In this document: in pieces, positions 44,674 to 52,800 of the stretch
Numbering within the stretch: position 1 is the first letter of the stretch
How the letters are laid out: every line of letters begins with the position of its first letter
From: Rhodomicrobium vannielii ATCC 17100
GTDB taxonomy: Bacteria > Pseudomonadota > Alphaproteobacteria > Rhizobiales > Rhodomicrobiaceae
DNA: 64,000 nt
Direction of reading: 5' to 3'
Assembly: GCF_000166055.1 (NCBI RefSeq)
Contig: NC_014664.1
Span: 2,387,501 to 2,451,500 of the forward strand
The notes under the pieces: generated by a model
The model's database searches: none
Seen by the model: the letters and a program-made list of their open reading frames with translations, nothing else
What the model was told of the DNA's origin: nothing
Position numbers and translations under genes: made by a program

Positions 44674-45162
44674 TCATATCCAGCGGCGCACGCGCTTTCG
44701 ATAATCGAAGAACTGCGGACCGAATCGCGCGGCAAGATAAGCTTCCTCGCGTTTGACGACGCGTTCCTGCATGTAGAGGAGAAGCGCGGGCGCAAGCAGG
44801 ATCAACCACAGGTTCCCGAGCGCAAGGCCGAGCCCGACCATGAAGAAAGTGAAGGTCAGATAGATCGGATTGCGCGACACGGAGAAGATGCCGCTTTGCA
44901 CGAGCGCGGCCGCCTTCTCGCCGGGGAGTATCGCCGTTCTGGCGCGGAACATCTCGCGGGCGGCGAGCACGGCGATGACGAACCCCGCCACCATGAGCGC
45001 ATTGCCCGCGACGATGCTCGCAACGTCCGGCTCTCCTGCAAGCAGCGGAAAGAAATGCTGAAGCGCGAAGCCCGCCGCGAGGAACAGCAGAAGCACCACC
45101 GGCGGCTTCGGAAAGATTGGTGCATTGACCGGCTCGCCGCCCATGTGATCTTTAGTGCTCAT
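44674..45162 (-). CDS. ICMT/PEMT-like integral membrane methyltransferase
   Basis: Membrane methyltransferase of the isoprenylcysteine carboxylmethyltransferase / phospholipid methyltransferase superfamily, 162 residues, four membrane helices. The SAM-binding end is typical: ALVQSGIFSVSRNPIYLTFTF, then LLLYMQERVVKREEAYLAARFGPQFFDYRKRVRRWI. The Arg-Asn-Pro-x-Tyr and the Glu-rich end motif are diagnostic. The acceptor substrate cannot be told. The start at 45162 is the natural one; divergent from cobT with only 27 nt between starts, so their promoters must overlap the coding regions. Confidence 0.85.
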   Translation of the reverse strand: MSTKDHMGGEPVNAPIFPKPPVVLLLFLAAGFALQHFFPLLAGEPDVASIVAGNALMVAGFVIAVLAAREMFRARTAILPGEKAAALVQSGIFSVSRNPIYLTFTFFMVGLGLALGNLWLILLAPALLLYMQERVVKREEAYLAARFGPQFFDYRKRVRRWI

Positions 45163-45189
45163 CGCTCGCCCTCTTATAACAGTGATCCC

Positions 45190-46236
45190 ATGCATAAAGC
45201 TGAACGGTTTCCCTCTGTCACGCCGCTTTCGCGCGACATCGAACCCACTCTTCGCGCGGCCATCGATCAGAAGGCGAAGCCGATCGGCTCGCTCGGCCGC
45301 ATCGAAACGCTCGCCATCCACGCCGGTCTTATAACGCAATCCTTAAAACCAGATCTGGGTCGCGCGGCGCTTGCGATCTTCGCAGCCGATCATGGCATCG
45401 TCGCGGAGGGCGTGACGGCATACCCGGCCGAAATCTCCACGCTCGTCACCGGCATGGCCTGCGACGGCAAGGCGGGCGGCAATATCGCCGCGAAGGGCAC
45501 GGACGTCGAGGTGTTCGTGATCGACGCCGGGCTGAAAACCCCGCATCCGCCGCATCCGCGGCTCACGTCGCGGCGTATCGGCCCCGGCACGCGCGACTTT
45601 CTGCTTGAAGCCGCGATGACCGACGATGAACTCGGCGCGGCGCTTCTCGCAGGCTTCGAGATCGCGCAGGATCTGAAGGCTCAAGGCTTCGGCATGCTGG
45701 CGCTCGGCGAGATCGGCATCGGCAACACGAGCTCGGCGGCGCTTGTCGCGCATTGCGTGACGAAGCTGCCGCTGGATATCGTCGTTGGACCGGGCGCAGG
45801 CGCGCCGCCAGCGGGGCTGCAACACAAGCGCGACGTGCTCGCGCGCTCCTTCACCCGCGCGCCCGTCGAAACGGGCCTCGATGCGCTGCGTGAGTTCGGT
45901 GGCTACGAGATCGCCATGATGGCGGGCGCGATGTTCGGCGCTGCGCATGCGCGGCAGGTCGTGATCGTCGACGGTTTCATCGCCACCGCCGCCGCCTGCG
46001 CCGCTGTCGCCATCGACCCGAACTTGCGCGATTATCTGCTGTTCTCGCACCAGTCGGCCGAGCCGGGCCACATCGCGCTGATGCAATGGCTGAACGCGGA
46101 GCCGTTCTTCAGCTTCGGCATGCGGCTTGGCGAGGGCACGGGCGCGGTGCTCGTCGTGCCGATGCTTCGCATGGCGCAGGCGATGCTCGACACCATGGCC
46201 GATCTGCCGGGACCGCACCCGACGCACACCAAATAA
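45190..46236 (+). CDS. cobT: Nicotinate-nucleotide-dimethylbenzimidazole phosphoribosyltransferase
   Basis: Makes alpha-ribazole phosphate for the lower ligand of cobalamin. 348 residues. Landmarks are IDQKAKPIGSLGRIETLA, IFAADHGIVAEGVTAYP, GGNIAAKGTDVEVFVIDAGL, the GEIGIGNTSSAAL loop, GGYEIAMMAGAM, IVDGFIATAAACAA and the C-terminal HQSAEPGH carrying the catalytic Glu. First gene of cobT-cobS-cobC. The start at 45190 lies far inside a longer open frame (to 44896), whose upstream part is antisense to the divergent methyltransferase. Confidence 0.95.
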   Translation: MHKAERFPSVTPLSRDIEPTLRAAIDQKAKPIGSLGRIETLAIHAGLITQSLKPDLGRAALAIFAADHGIVAEGVTAYPAEISTLVTGMACDGKAGGNIAAKGTDVEVFVIDAGLKTPHPPHPRLTSRRIGPGTRDFLLEAAMTDDELGAALLAGFEIAQDLKAQGFGMLALGEIGIGNTSSAALVAHCVTKLPLDIVVGPGAGAPPAGLQHKRDVLARSFTRAPVETGLDALREFGGYEIAMMAGAMFGAAHARQVVIVDGFIATAAACAAVAIDPNLRDYLLFSHQSAEPGHIALMQWLNAEPFFSFGMRLGEGTGAVLVVPMLRMAQAMLDTMADLPGPHPTHTK

Positions 46237-46249
46237 GGCTGCGCACGAA

Positions 46250-47011
46250 ATGATCGCCTTCGTCCGCACCGAGTTTTGCCTGTTTTTGAGCGCGGTACAG
46301 TTTCTCACGCGGCTGCCGGTGCCGGGGCTGTTCGCCTTCGACCATGCATGGCTCGACCGCAGCGTGAAATATTTCCCGTTGGCGGGCGTAGTGGTTGGCG
46401 GCATTTCGGCGGCGGTGCTGCTGGCCGCGTCGCTCGTGTGGAGCGGGCCGCTGCCTGCGTTGCTCGCTGTCGCGGCGGGCGTCGCGGCGACGGGCGCCTT
46501 CCACGAGGACGGCTTCGCCGACTTCTTCGACGCGATGGGCGGCTCTACGAAGGAAAAGCGCCTCGCGATCATGACCGACAGCCGTCTCGGCACGTTCGGC
46601 GTGGTGGCGACGGTGTTGAACCTCGGCGTGAAGGTGTTCGCGCTGGCCGCGCTGCCGGTGCCGGTGGCCGCCGCCGCGCTCGTGGCGATCCACGCGGGCG
46701 GGCGGCTGGCGGTGATTGCCGCAATGCCCGTGCTGCCCTACGCGAAGCCGGTGGAGGCGGGGAAGATGAAGCCTGCCGGGCACAGCGTCACCGCGCGCGG
46801 GCTCACCGTCGCCGCCGTGTTCGGCCTCGCGCCGCTGGCGCTGCTGCCGGTGTCCCTCGCGCTGGCGGGGCTGGCGGCTGGCGTCGCCGCCGTGCTGTTC
46901 ATGGGCTGGCGTGCGAAGCGGCTGATCGGCGGCTACACGGGCGACGTGCTCGGCGCGTTCGAGCAAAGTTTCGAACTGGCGTTTCTGCTCGCGCTGGCCG
47001 CATGCGTCTGA
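46250..47011 (+). CDS. cobS: Adenosylcobinamide-GDP ribazoletransferase
   Basis: Integral membrane cobalamin synthase joining adenosylcobinamide-GDP and alpha-ribazole. 253 residues with about six membrane helices. Family motifs: FLSAVQFLTRLPVP at the start, RSVKYFPLAGVVVGGI, the metal-binding TGAFHEDGFADFFDAMGG, the MTDSRLGTFGVVA block, and GYTGDVLGAFEQSFELAFLLAL at the end. 13 nt after cobT and overlapping cobC by 10 nt. It runs in a frame of the open reading stretch beginning 46127; 46250 is the family start. Confidence 0.94.
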   Translation: MIAFVRTEFCLFLSAVQFLTRLPVPGLFAFDHAWLDRSVKYFPLAGVVVGGISAAVLLAASLVWSGPLPALLAVAAGVAATGAFHEDGFADFFDAMGGSTKEKRLAIMTDSRLGTFGVVATVLNLGVKVFALAALPVPVAAAALVAIHAGGRLAVIAAMPVLPYAKPVEAGKMKPAGHSVTARGLTVAAVFGLAPLALLPVSLALAGLAAGVAAVLFMGWRAKRLIGGYTGDVLGAFEQSFELAFLLALAACV

Positions 47012-47580
47012 TCCTCGCGCGACATCCGAAGCCGGTCGTCGAGGCGGGAGTGTGTTACGGGCGTCTCGATCTCAATTGCGAGGCAAGCGAGGTGGATGTC
47101 GCCGTGGCGCGCCTCATGCCGCATGCCAGCGGCGCCGTCGTCTACATGAGCCCTGCCCGGCGTTGCCGCGATCTCGCCTTGCGTCTCGATCCGGCCGCAC
47201 GTATCGAGCCGCGCCTTCAGGAACTCGACTTCGGCGCATGGGAGGGCGTGCGCTGGGACGCCATCGCGCAATCCGACTTCGACGCCTGGGCGAACGGCCT
47301 GCCCGATACCGCTCCACCCGGCGGCGAAGCTCTGGCGGCCATGGCCGCGCGGCTGTCGGATTGGCTCGCGAGTTTGTCGCGCGATCACGCCAATGCTGGA
47401 CGCGAACCCTTGGGCGGGAGCGGCGGACGATCCGCCACCGTCGTGTTCGCGATCACCCACGCGGGCCCGATCCGCGTTCTGCGCGCGCTAGCCGAAGGCG
47501 TGCCGCTGCTGACGCATTTCGCGCAGCCGGTGCCTTATGGTGAGGCGATTGCGCTGGATATGGCAAAGCTTGGGCTGTAG
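47002..47580 (+). CDS. cobC: Histidine phosphatase, likely alpha-ribazole phosphatase
   Basis: 192-residue member of the histidine phosphatase (phosphoglycerate mutase-like) superfamily, placed third in the cobalamin cluster, where CobC removes phosphate from alpha-ribazole phosphate. The catalytic loop is ARHPKP: the usual RHG becomes RHP, as seen in some CobC-type sequences. Other motifs are MSPARRCRDLAL (in place of the SxLxRAxxTA block), LQELDFGAWEGVRWD, and the second His in FAITHAGPIRVLRAL. It overlaps cobS by 10 nt. Assignment as CobC rests on context. Confidence 0.8.
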   Translation: MRLILARHPKPVVEAGVCYGRLDLNCEASEVDVAVARLMPHASGAVVYMSPARRCRDLALRLDPAARIEPRLQELDFGAWEGVRWDAIAQSDFDAWANGLPDTAPPGGEALAAMAARLSDWLASLSRDHANAGREPLGGSGGRSATVVFAITHAGPIRVLRALAEGVPLLTHFAQPVPYGEAIALDMAKLGL

Positions 47581-47644
47581 CCGGAGGCGGCTTTATCCAG
47601 ACGAGCGGCCTCACAGCCGCCCGCGTCCACCGGTGTCCGGAAAC

Positions 47645-48469
47645 CTAGCCCTTGATGAAGGCAAGGAGGTCGGCGTTGACGGTTTCGGCCTCGGTCGTGG
47701 GCATGCCGTGCGGAAAGCCTTTGTAAGTCTTCAGCGTGCCGTTCCTGAGCAGCTTCGCGGAGAGCGGACCAGCGTCGGCATAGGGCACAATCTGGTCGTC
47801 CTCGCTGTGCATCACCAGAACCGGCACCGTGATCTTTTTCAGATCGTCGGTGAAATCCGTCTGCGAGAACGCGACGACGCCGTCAGAATGCGCCTTCGAG
47901 CCGCCCATCATGCCTTGCCGCCACCAGTTCCAGATCACACCCTGCGACGGCTTTGCGCCCGGGCGATTGTAGCCATAGAACGGTCCCGCCGGGACATCAT
48001 GATAAAACTGCGCGCGATTGGCGGCGATCTGCGCCTGAAAGCCGTCGAAAACCTCCTTCGGCAGGCCGCCCGGATTGGCCTCCGTTTTCACCATGAGAGG
48101 CGGCACGGCGCTGATGAGTGCAGCTTTCGAGGCGCGGCTTTCGCCATGGCGCGCGAGGTAGCGGACCACTTCGCCGCCGCCGGTGGAGTGCCCCACATGG
48201 ATGGCATCCCGAAGGTCGAGATGCTCGGTCAAAGCCGCGAGATCGTCGGCGTAATGATCCATGTCGTGACCTTCGCTCGTCTGGGTAGAACGGCCATGGC
48301 CGCGCCGGTCATGCGCGATCACGCGGAAGCCCTTGCCCAGAAAGAAGAGCAACTGCGCCTCCCAGTCGTCGGCCGAAAGCGGCCAGCCGTGGCTAAAAAC
48401 GATAGGCTGGCCGGAACCCTGATCCTTGAAAAAGATATCGATGCCGTCTTTGGTTGTGACTACAGGCAT
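47645..48469 (-). CDS. Alpha/beta hydrolase (non-haem chloroperoxidase-like)
   Basis: Cytoplasmic serine hydrolase of the arylesterase/chloroperoxidase subgroup, 274 residues. Oxyanion hole and lid start at [14 protein letters not shown]; the nucleophile elbow is GHSTGG, the catalytic Asp is in [13 protein letters not shown], and the catalytic His in [20 protein letters not shown] is also characteristic. The ATG at 48469 precedes the typical [14 protein letters not shown] start; the open frame to 48718 is unneeded. Real substrate unknown; halogenation is usually a side activity of such esterases. Convergent with cobC, 64 nt apart. Confidence 0.9.
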   Translation of the reverse strand: MPVVTTKDGIDIFFKDQGSGQPIVFSHGWPLSADDWEAQLLFFLGKGFRVIAHDRRGHGRSTQTSEGHDMDHYADDLAALTEHLDLRDAIHVGHSTGGGEVVRYLARHGESRASKAALISAVPPLMVKTEANPGGLPKEVFDGFQAQIAANRAQFYHDVPAGPFYGYNRPGAKPSQGVIWNWWRQGMMGGSKAHSDGVVAFSQTDFTDDLKKITVPVLVMHSEDDQIVPYADAGPLSAKLLRNGTLKTYKGFPHGMPTTEAETVNADLLAFIKG

Positions 48470-48761
48470 GCGCTTGATCCCGATTGTGGATTGTTCACGG
48501 AACATCACACGGACCGACATTCGGTTCCCCCGCGCGGCTGAGGCGACTGGATGCGGCGCTCCGATGGACGGAATTGGCAAAACGCGGCGCACTTTCGTCG
48601 GAGATGAAGCGAAAACCAGAGCGAGATGCAGTGAAAAGCATGGCATGCGAGGCGCGCGTGCTTGGTCAACGCTTGCGGGCAAGGCACAACTTTTTTCTAT
48701 TGCTGGTTGACGCGACATTAATTTCAGGCTTCCCTAGGTTCTAATTGGGAAGGCAAGAGAC

Positions 48762-48953
48762 ATGGACTTTATTGAAGAGTGCAAACGGCGTCAGGCCGCG
48801 CTACTCGATACGCTGGCTGAAATGAATCAAAGCAAGCTGTTTGGCGGCGATGAGCTGCAGGCCGCGCGTTTCAGGCAAAATGCATGCAAAACGATCTCCC
48901 TTTACGAGAAAATCATTCATTTGGCCAAAGGCGACGCGGTCGGTCACGCCTGA
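48762..48953 (+). CDS. Small helical protein, 63 aa
   Basis: A short protein with GGGAAGG upstream of the ATG. The sequence is wholly helical and charged (ECKRRQAALLDTLAEMN, then QNACKTISLYEKIIHLAKG), with two Cys. It looks like a genuine cytoplasmic mini-protein rather than a shadow, since no gene lies on the other strand. No family recognised. It is convergent with the second adhesin cassette, whose partner gene ends 126 nt away. Confidence 0.5.
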   Translation: MDFIEECKRRQAALLDTLAEMNQSKLFGGDELQAARFRQNACKTISLYEKIIHLAKGDAVGHA

Positions 48954-49078
48954 CGACTTGCGTCGTCGTGAATGTGCAGCGTTCACGCGAGCAGGGATCT
49001 TTAGGCCCCTCTGCCTGAGCCCGTCGCCCCGGATCGAAAAAACGCCCCCCGCTTCGATTGCCATTCGCTCGCCCACGG

Positions 49079-49687
49079 TCAGCGCTTTTTCGCAGCCTGG
49101 GCGGCTGGCGCCGCGGAGGTCTCGATGGGCGCTTTGGGATGAACCATCGCGAGGGAAATGCCGTCGAGCATCCATTGGCCATCGACTTGCAAAAAGGCGA
49201 AGTCGAAATGGACCTGCTCCGGCGACGAGGGAATGAGACCGGTCAGACGGATGGAACCATTTTGCTGCAAGGATGGCGGCCCTGCGAGTTTGGGGGTGAT
49301 GAAAAGGATCGGGGCGAGATCGAGGTTGCGCTGGCGAAGGGACGCAAAAGCTTCGGCCAGCCGCGTCGCATTGTTGCTCCGCTGAAAGTCTGGCGTGCCG
49401 AGATCGCGTAGCAGCGTGTAATTACCCGTCATATTTGCCTGATTGACCGCGATTATCGTGGTCTTGATCAGCATCACGAGTTTGTAGTCGTTAGGGATGG
49501 CGGCATTGCGCGAGGCGAGCGCGTCGCCCCCTGTCGCGGCGGCCGTTCCGGCGTTTTGCTCCTTGGTCGCAGGAGCTGGTTGCGCGGAGGACTTGCTGGA
49601 GGCGCTCCAATTTTGGGCCTGCGCCTGCCCGACAAGCAACAGGGTGAGCACCAGAATGCCAAAGCCGACTCTTGCCTGTCCAGCCAT
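49079..49687 (-). CDS. Secreted partner of YadA-like adhesin, copy 2 (unknown family)
   Basis: A 202-residue exported protein. Signal peptide about residues 1-24 (cleavage after AQA-Q), then a Ser/Ala/Lys linker of some 45 residues. The folded domain starts LVMLIKTTIIAVNQANMTGN, carries YTLLRDLGTPDFQ, and ends VHFDFAFLQVDGQWMLDGISL. It matches the protein at 8516-9118 along the whole domain, including the spacing of LIKxTI, ANxTGNY, LRDLGxP, LAxxFxxLR, and the closing GxWxxxGI. The signal peptide and linkers are unrelated, so selection acts on the domain. Start at 49687 with GAAGG upstream; the ATGs at 49708 and 49714 are alternatives. Function unknown; see the paired finding. Confidence 0.75.
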   Translation of the reverse strand: MAGQARVGFGILVLTLLLVGQAQAQNWSASSKSSAQPAPATKEQNAGTAAATGGDALASRNAAIPNDYKLVMLIKTTIIAVNQANMTGNYTLLRDLGTPDFQRSNNATRLAEAFASLRQRNLDLAPILFITPKLAGPPSLQQNGSIRLTGLIPSSPEQVHFDFAFLQVDGQWMLDGISLAMVHPKAPIETSAAPAAQAAKKR

Positions 49688-49793
49688 CGTTACCTTCGGG
49701 TACATCATAAGCATTTCTAGACCATTATACGGTCGGGCGAAAGCGGCCTGACAGGCGGGAACCTAAGGTGTCGAGCTTGCGTGTAGATCGACG

Positions 49794-49827
49794 CAAAAAA
49801 AGAACCGCCTGAACGAAGGCGGTTCTT
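49794..49827 (-). terminator. Intrinsic terminator between adhesin 2 and its partner gene
   Basis: Perfect 11-bp stem (49800-49810 with 49817-49827, 6-nt loop) followed on the minus strand by seven T. It lies 50 bp after the adhesin stop and 107 bp before the partner start, the same placement as in the first cassette. Confidence 0.88.
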
Positions 49828-49876
49828 CCGATCTATATCGAAGCGGTGGCGAGCCGCTTCCCTTCGATCCTACCGG

Positions 49877-52800
49877 TTACTTCAGCGGGGGAAGTCCGCC
49901 GCCGCCCGCGATCTGCAGCGAGACGCGGCCCGCAACCTGTTCGCGGTCGGTGCTGAAACCGATCGCGCCGCCAAGAGAGACCATGTCGTTCGCGTCGAAA
50001 ACGCCGCCCGCGATGGCTGCGATGCCAGACACGGAGAACGCGTTGTAGCCGTCATAGTTGCCCCAGTTCGCGGCGAGCGCCCAGGTCTGGTCACCAGTAC
50101 GATCCGGCGTGGCGAGCGAGGTCGCGACCGCGATACCGGCCGCGAGGTCTTCCGTCCTCGACCCGAGATAACCCATCCGGTTGAAGAGGAAGCCGCCATC
50201 CGAGGCAAGGTTGCCGCTGCGGTCAGACGTCACGACTTCGAGCGGACCGGACTGATAGGCCTTGCTCTGGTAGCTGGTGATACCAGCGAAGGTATACTGG
50301 TTATTAGCGTTGCCCACGGAGACCTGGTTGGCGCGCGTGGTGGAGACGTTGGTGCCGATCGCATAGGAGTTGGAATAACCCGCGTCTGCTCCCGTGCCGA
50401 ACGCCCCGGAGCGCCTGCCGGAGGCTTGTGCGCCTGTGCCAATCGCGACCGCGTCGTTGGCGCTCGCCGTGGCACCGAAGCCGATCGATGTCGTTCGGTC
50501 TGCGTCGACGCCGTTGCCTGAGAGAGTGCCGATAGCGATATTGTCGTTCCCGCTCACAACATTGCCTGCGAGCGAGCCGCTGGCCTGATTTCGACTGCCG
50601 GCAACCAGATTACCGGAGAGGTTACCCACGGCGACGTTACCGTTCCCGAGCACAGCGTTGCCCGAGGCGATGCCGCTCGACTGGTTGCCGATGCCTGCCA
50701 CGAGGTTACCCGAGGCGATACCGCTCGATTGGTTGCCGATGCCGATCACCGCATTGCCGGTTCCAACGCCGGAAGTCTGGTTCGCATAGCCAATGACGAG
50801 ATTGCCGGAAGCGGTGCCCGAAGCGCTGTTGTCATCTCCGAAGACAGCGTTGCCGGTCCCGACGCCCGAGGCCTTGTTGCGGTCGCCGCGGACGATATTG
50901 CCCGAACCCGTGCCGGATGCGCTGTTGTCGTCGCCGAGTACGAGGTTGCCGGACGCGACGCCGGAGGCTGCGTTGCGGTTGCCGCGAACGAGGTTGCCCG
51001 AAGCCGTGCCGGATGCGCTGTTGTCGTCGCCGAGTACGAGGTTGCCGGACGCGACGCCGGAGGCTGCGTTGCGGTTGCCGCGAACGAGGTTGCCCGAAGC
51101 CGTGCCGGATGCGCTGTTGTCGTCGCCGAGTACGAGGTTGCCGGACGCGACGCCGGAGGCTGCGTTGCGGTTGCCGCGAACGAGGTTGCCCGAAGCCGTG
51201 CCGGATGCGCTGTTGTCGTCGCCGAGAACGAGGTTGCCGGACGCGACGCCGGACGCTGCGTTGCGGTTGCCCGCGACGAGATTGCCCGAAGCTGTGCCGG
51301 ATGCGCTGTTGTCGTCGCCGAGTACGAGGTTGCCGGACGCGACGCCGGAGGCTGCGTTGCGGTTGCCGCGAACGAGGTTGCCCGAAGCCGTGCCGGATGC
51401 GCTGTTGTCGTCGCCGAGTACGAGGTTGCCGCTGATGAAGCCCGAGGCCTTGTTGCGGTCGCCGCGCACGATGTTGCCCGAGCCGGTACCCGACGCGCTG
51501 TTGTCGGAGCCTTCCACGATGTTACCGGTGATGAAGCCCGAGGCAGCGTTGCGGTTGCCGGTGACGACATTGCCCGAGCCCGTGCCGGACGCGCTATTGT
51601 CGCTTCCGTTCACGATGTTGCCGGTGATGAAGCCGGAGGCTGCATTGCGGCTGCCGGTGACGACATTGCCCGAGCCCGTGCCGGATGCGCTGTTGTCGTT
51701 TCCGGTCACGATGTTGCCGGTGATGAAGCCGGAGGCTGCATTGCGGCTGCCGGTGACGACATTGCCCGAGCCCGTGCCGGATGCGCTGTTGTCGCTTCCG
51801 TTCACGATGTTACCGGTGATGAAGCCCGACGCAGCATTGCGGCTGCCGGTGACGACATTGCCCGAGCCCGTGCCGGATGCGCTGTTGTCGCTTCCGTTCA
51901 CGATGTTACCGGTGATGAAGCCCGACGCAGCATTGCGGCTGCCGGTGACGACATTGCCCGAGCCGGTGCCGGACGCGCTGTTGTCGCTTCCGTTCACGAT
52001 GTTGCCGGTGATGAAACCCGAGGCCTTGTTGCGGTCGCCGCGCACAAGGTTGCCCGAGCCCGTACCGGACGCGCTGTTGTCCGAGCCCTCGACCAAGTTG
52101 CCGGTGATGAAGCCGGAAGCCGCGTTGCGATCGCCGCGCACGACATTGCCCGAGCCTGTGCCGGATGCGCTGTTGTCGCTTCCGTTCACGATGTTACCCG
52201 TGATGAAGCCGGAGGCTGCATTGCGGTTGCCGGTGACGAGATTGCCCGAGCCGGTGCCCGACGCGCTGTTGTCGCTCCCGGTCACCGCATTGCCGGTGAT
52301 GAAGCCGGTCGCGAGATTGCGGTCGCCGGTGACGAAATTGCCGGAGCCTGTGCCGGACGCGCTGTTGTCGCTTCCGTTAACGATGTTGCCGGTGATGAAG
52401 CCCGAGGCAGCATTGCGGCTGCCGGTGACGACATTGCCCGAGCCGGTGCCGGACGCGCTGTTGTCGCTTCCGTTAACGATGTTGCCGGTGATGAAGCCCG
52501 AGGCAGCATTGCGGCTGCCGGTGACGACATTGCCCGAGCCTGTGCCGGATGCGCTGTTGTCGCTTCCGTTCACGATGTTGCCGGTGATGAAGCCCGAGGC
52601 AGCATTGCGGTCGCCGGTGACGAAATTGCCCGAGCCGGTGCCGGATGCGCTGTTGTCGCTTCCGTTCACGATGTTACCGGTGATGAAGCCCGAGGCAGCA
52701 TTGCGGTCGCCGGTGACGAAATTGCCTGAGCCTGTGCCGGATGCGCTGTTGTCGCTGCCGTTCACGATGTTGCCGGTGATGAAGCCCGAGGCAGCATTGC

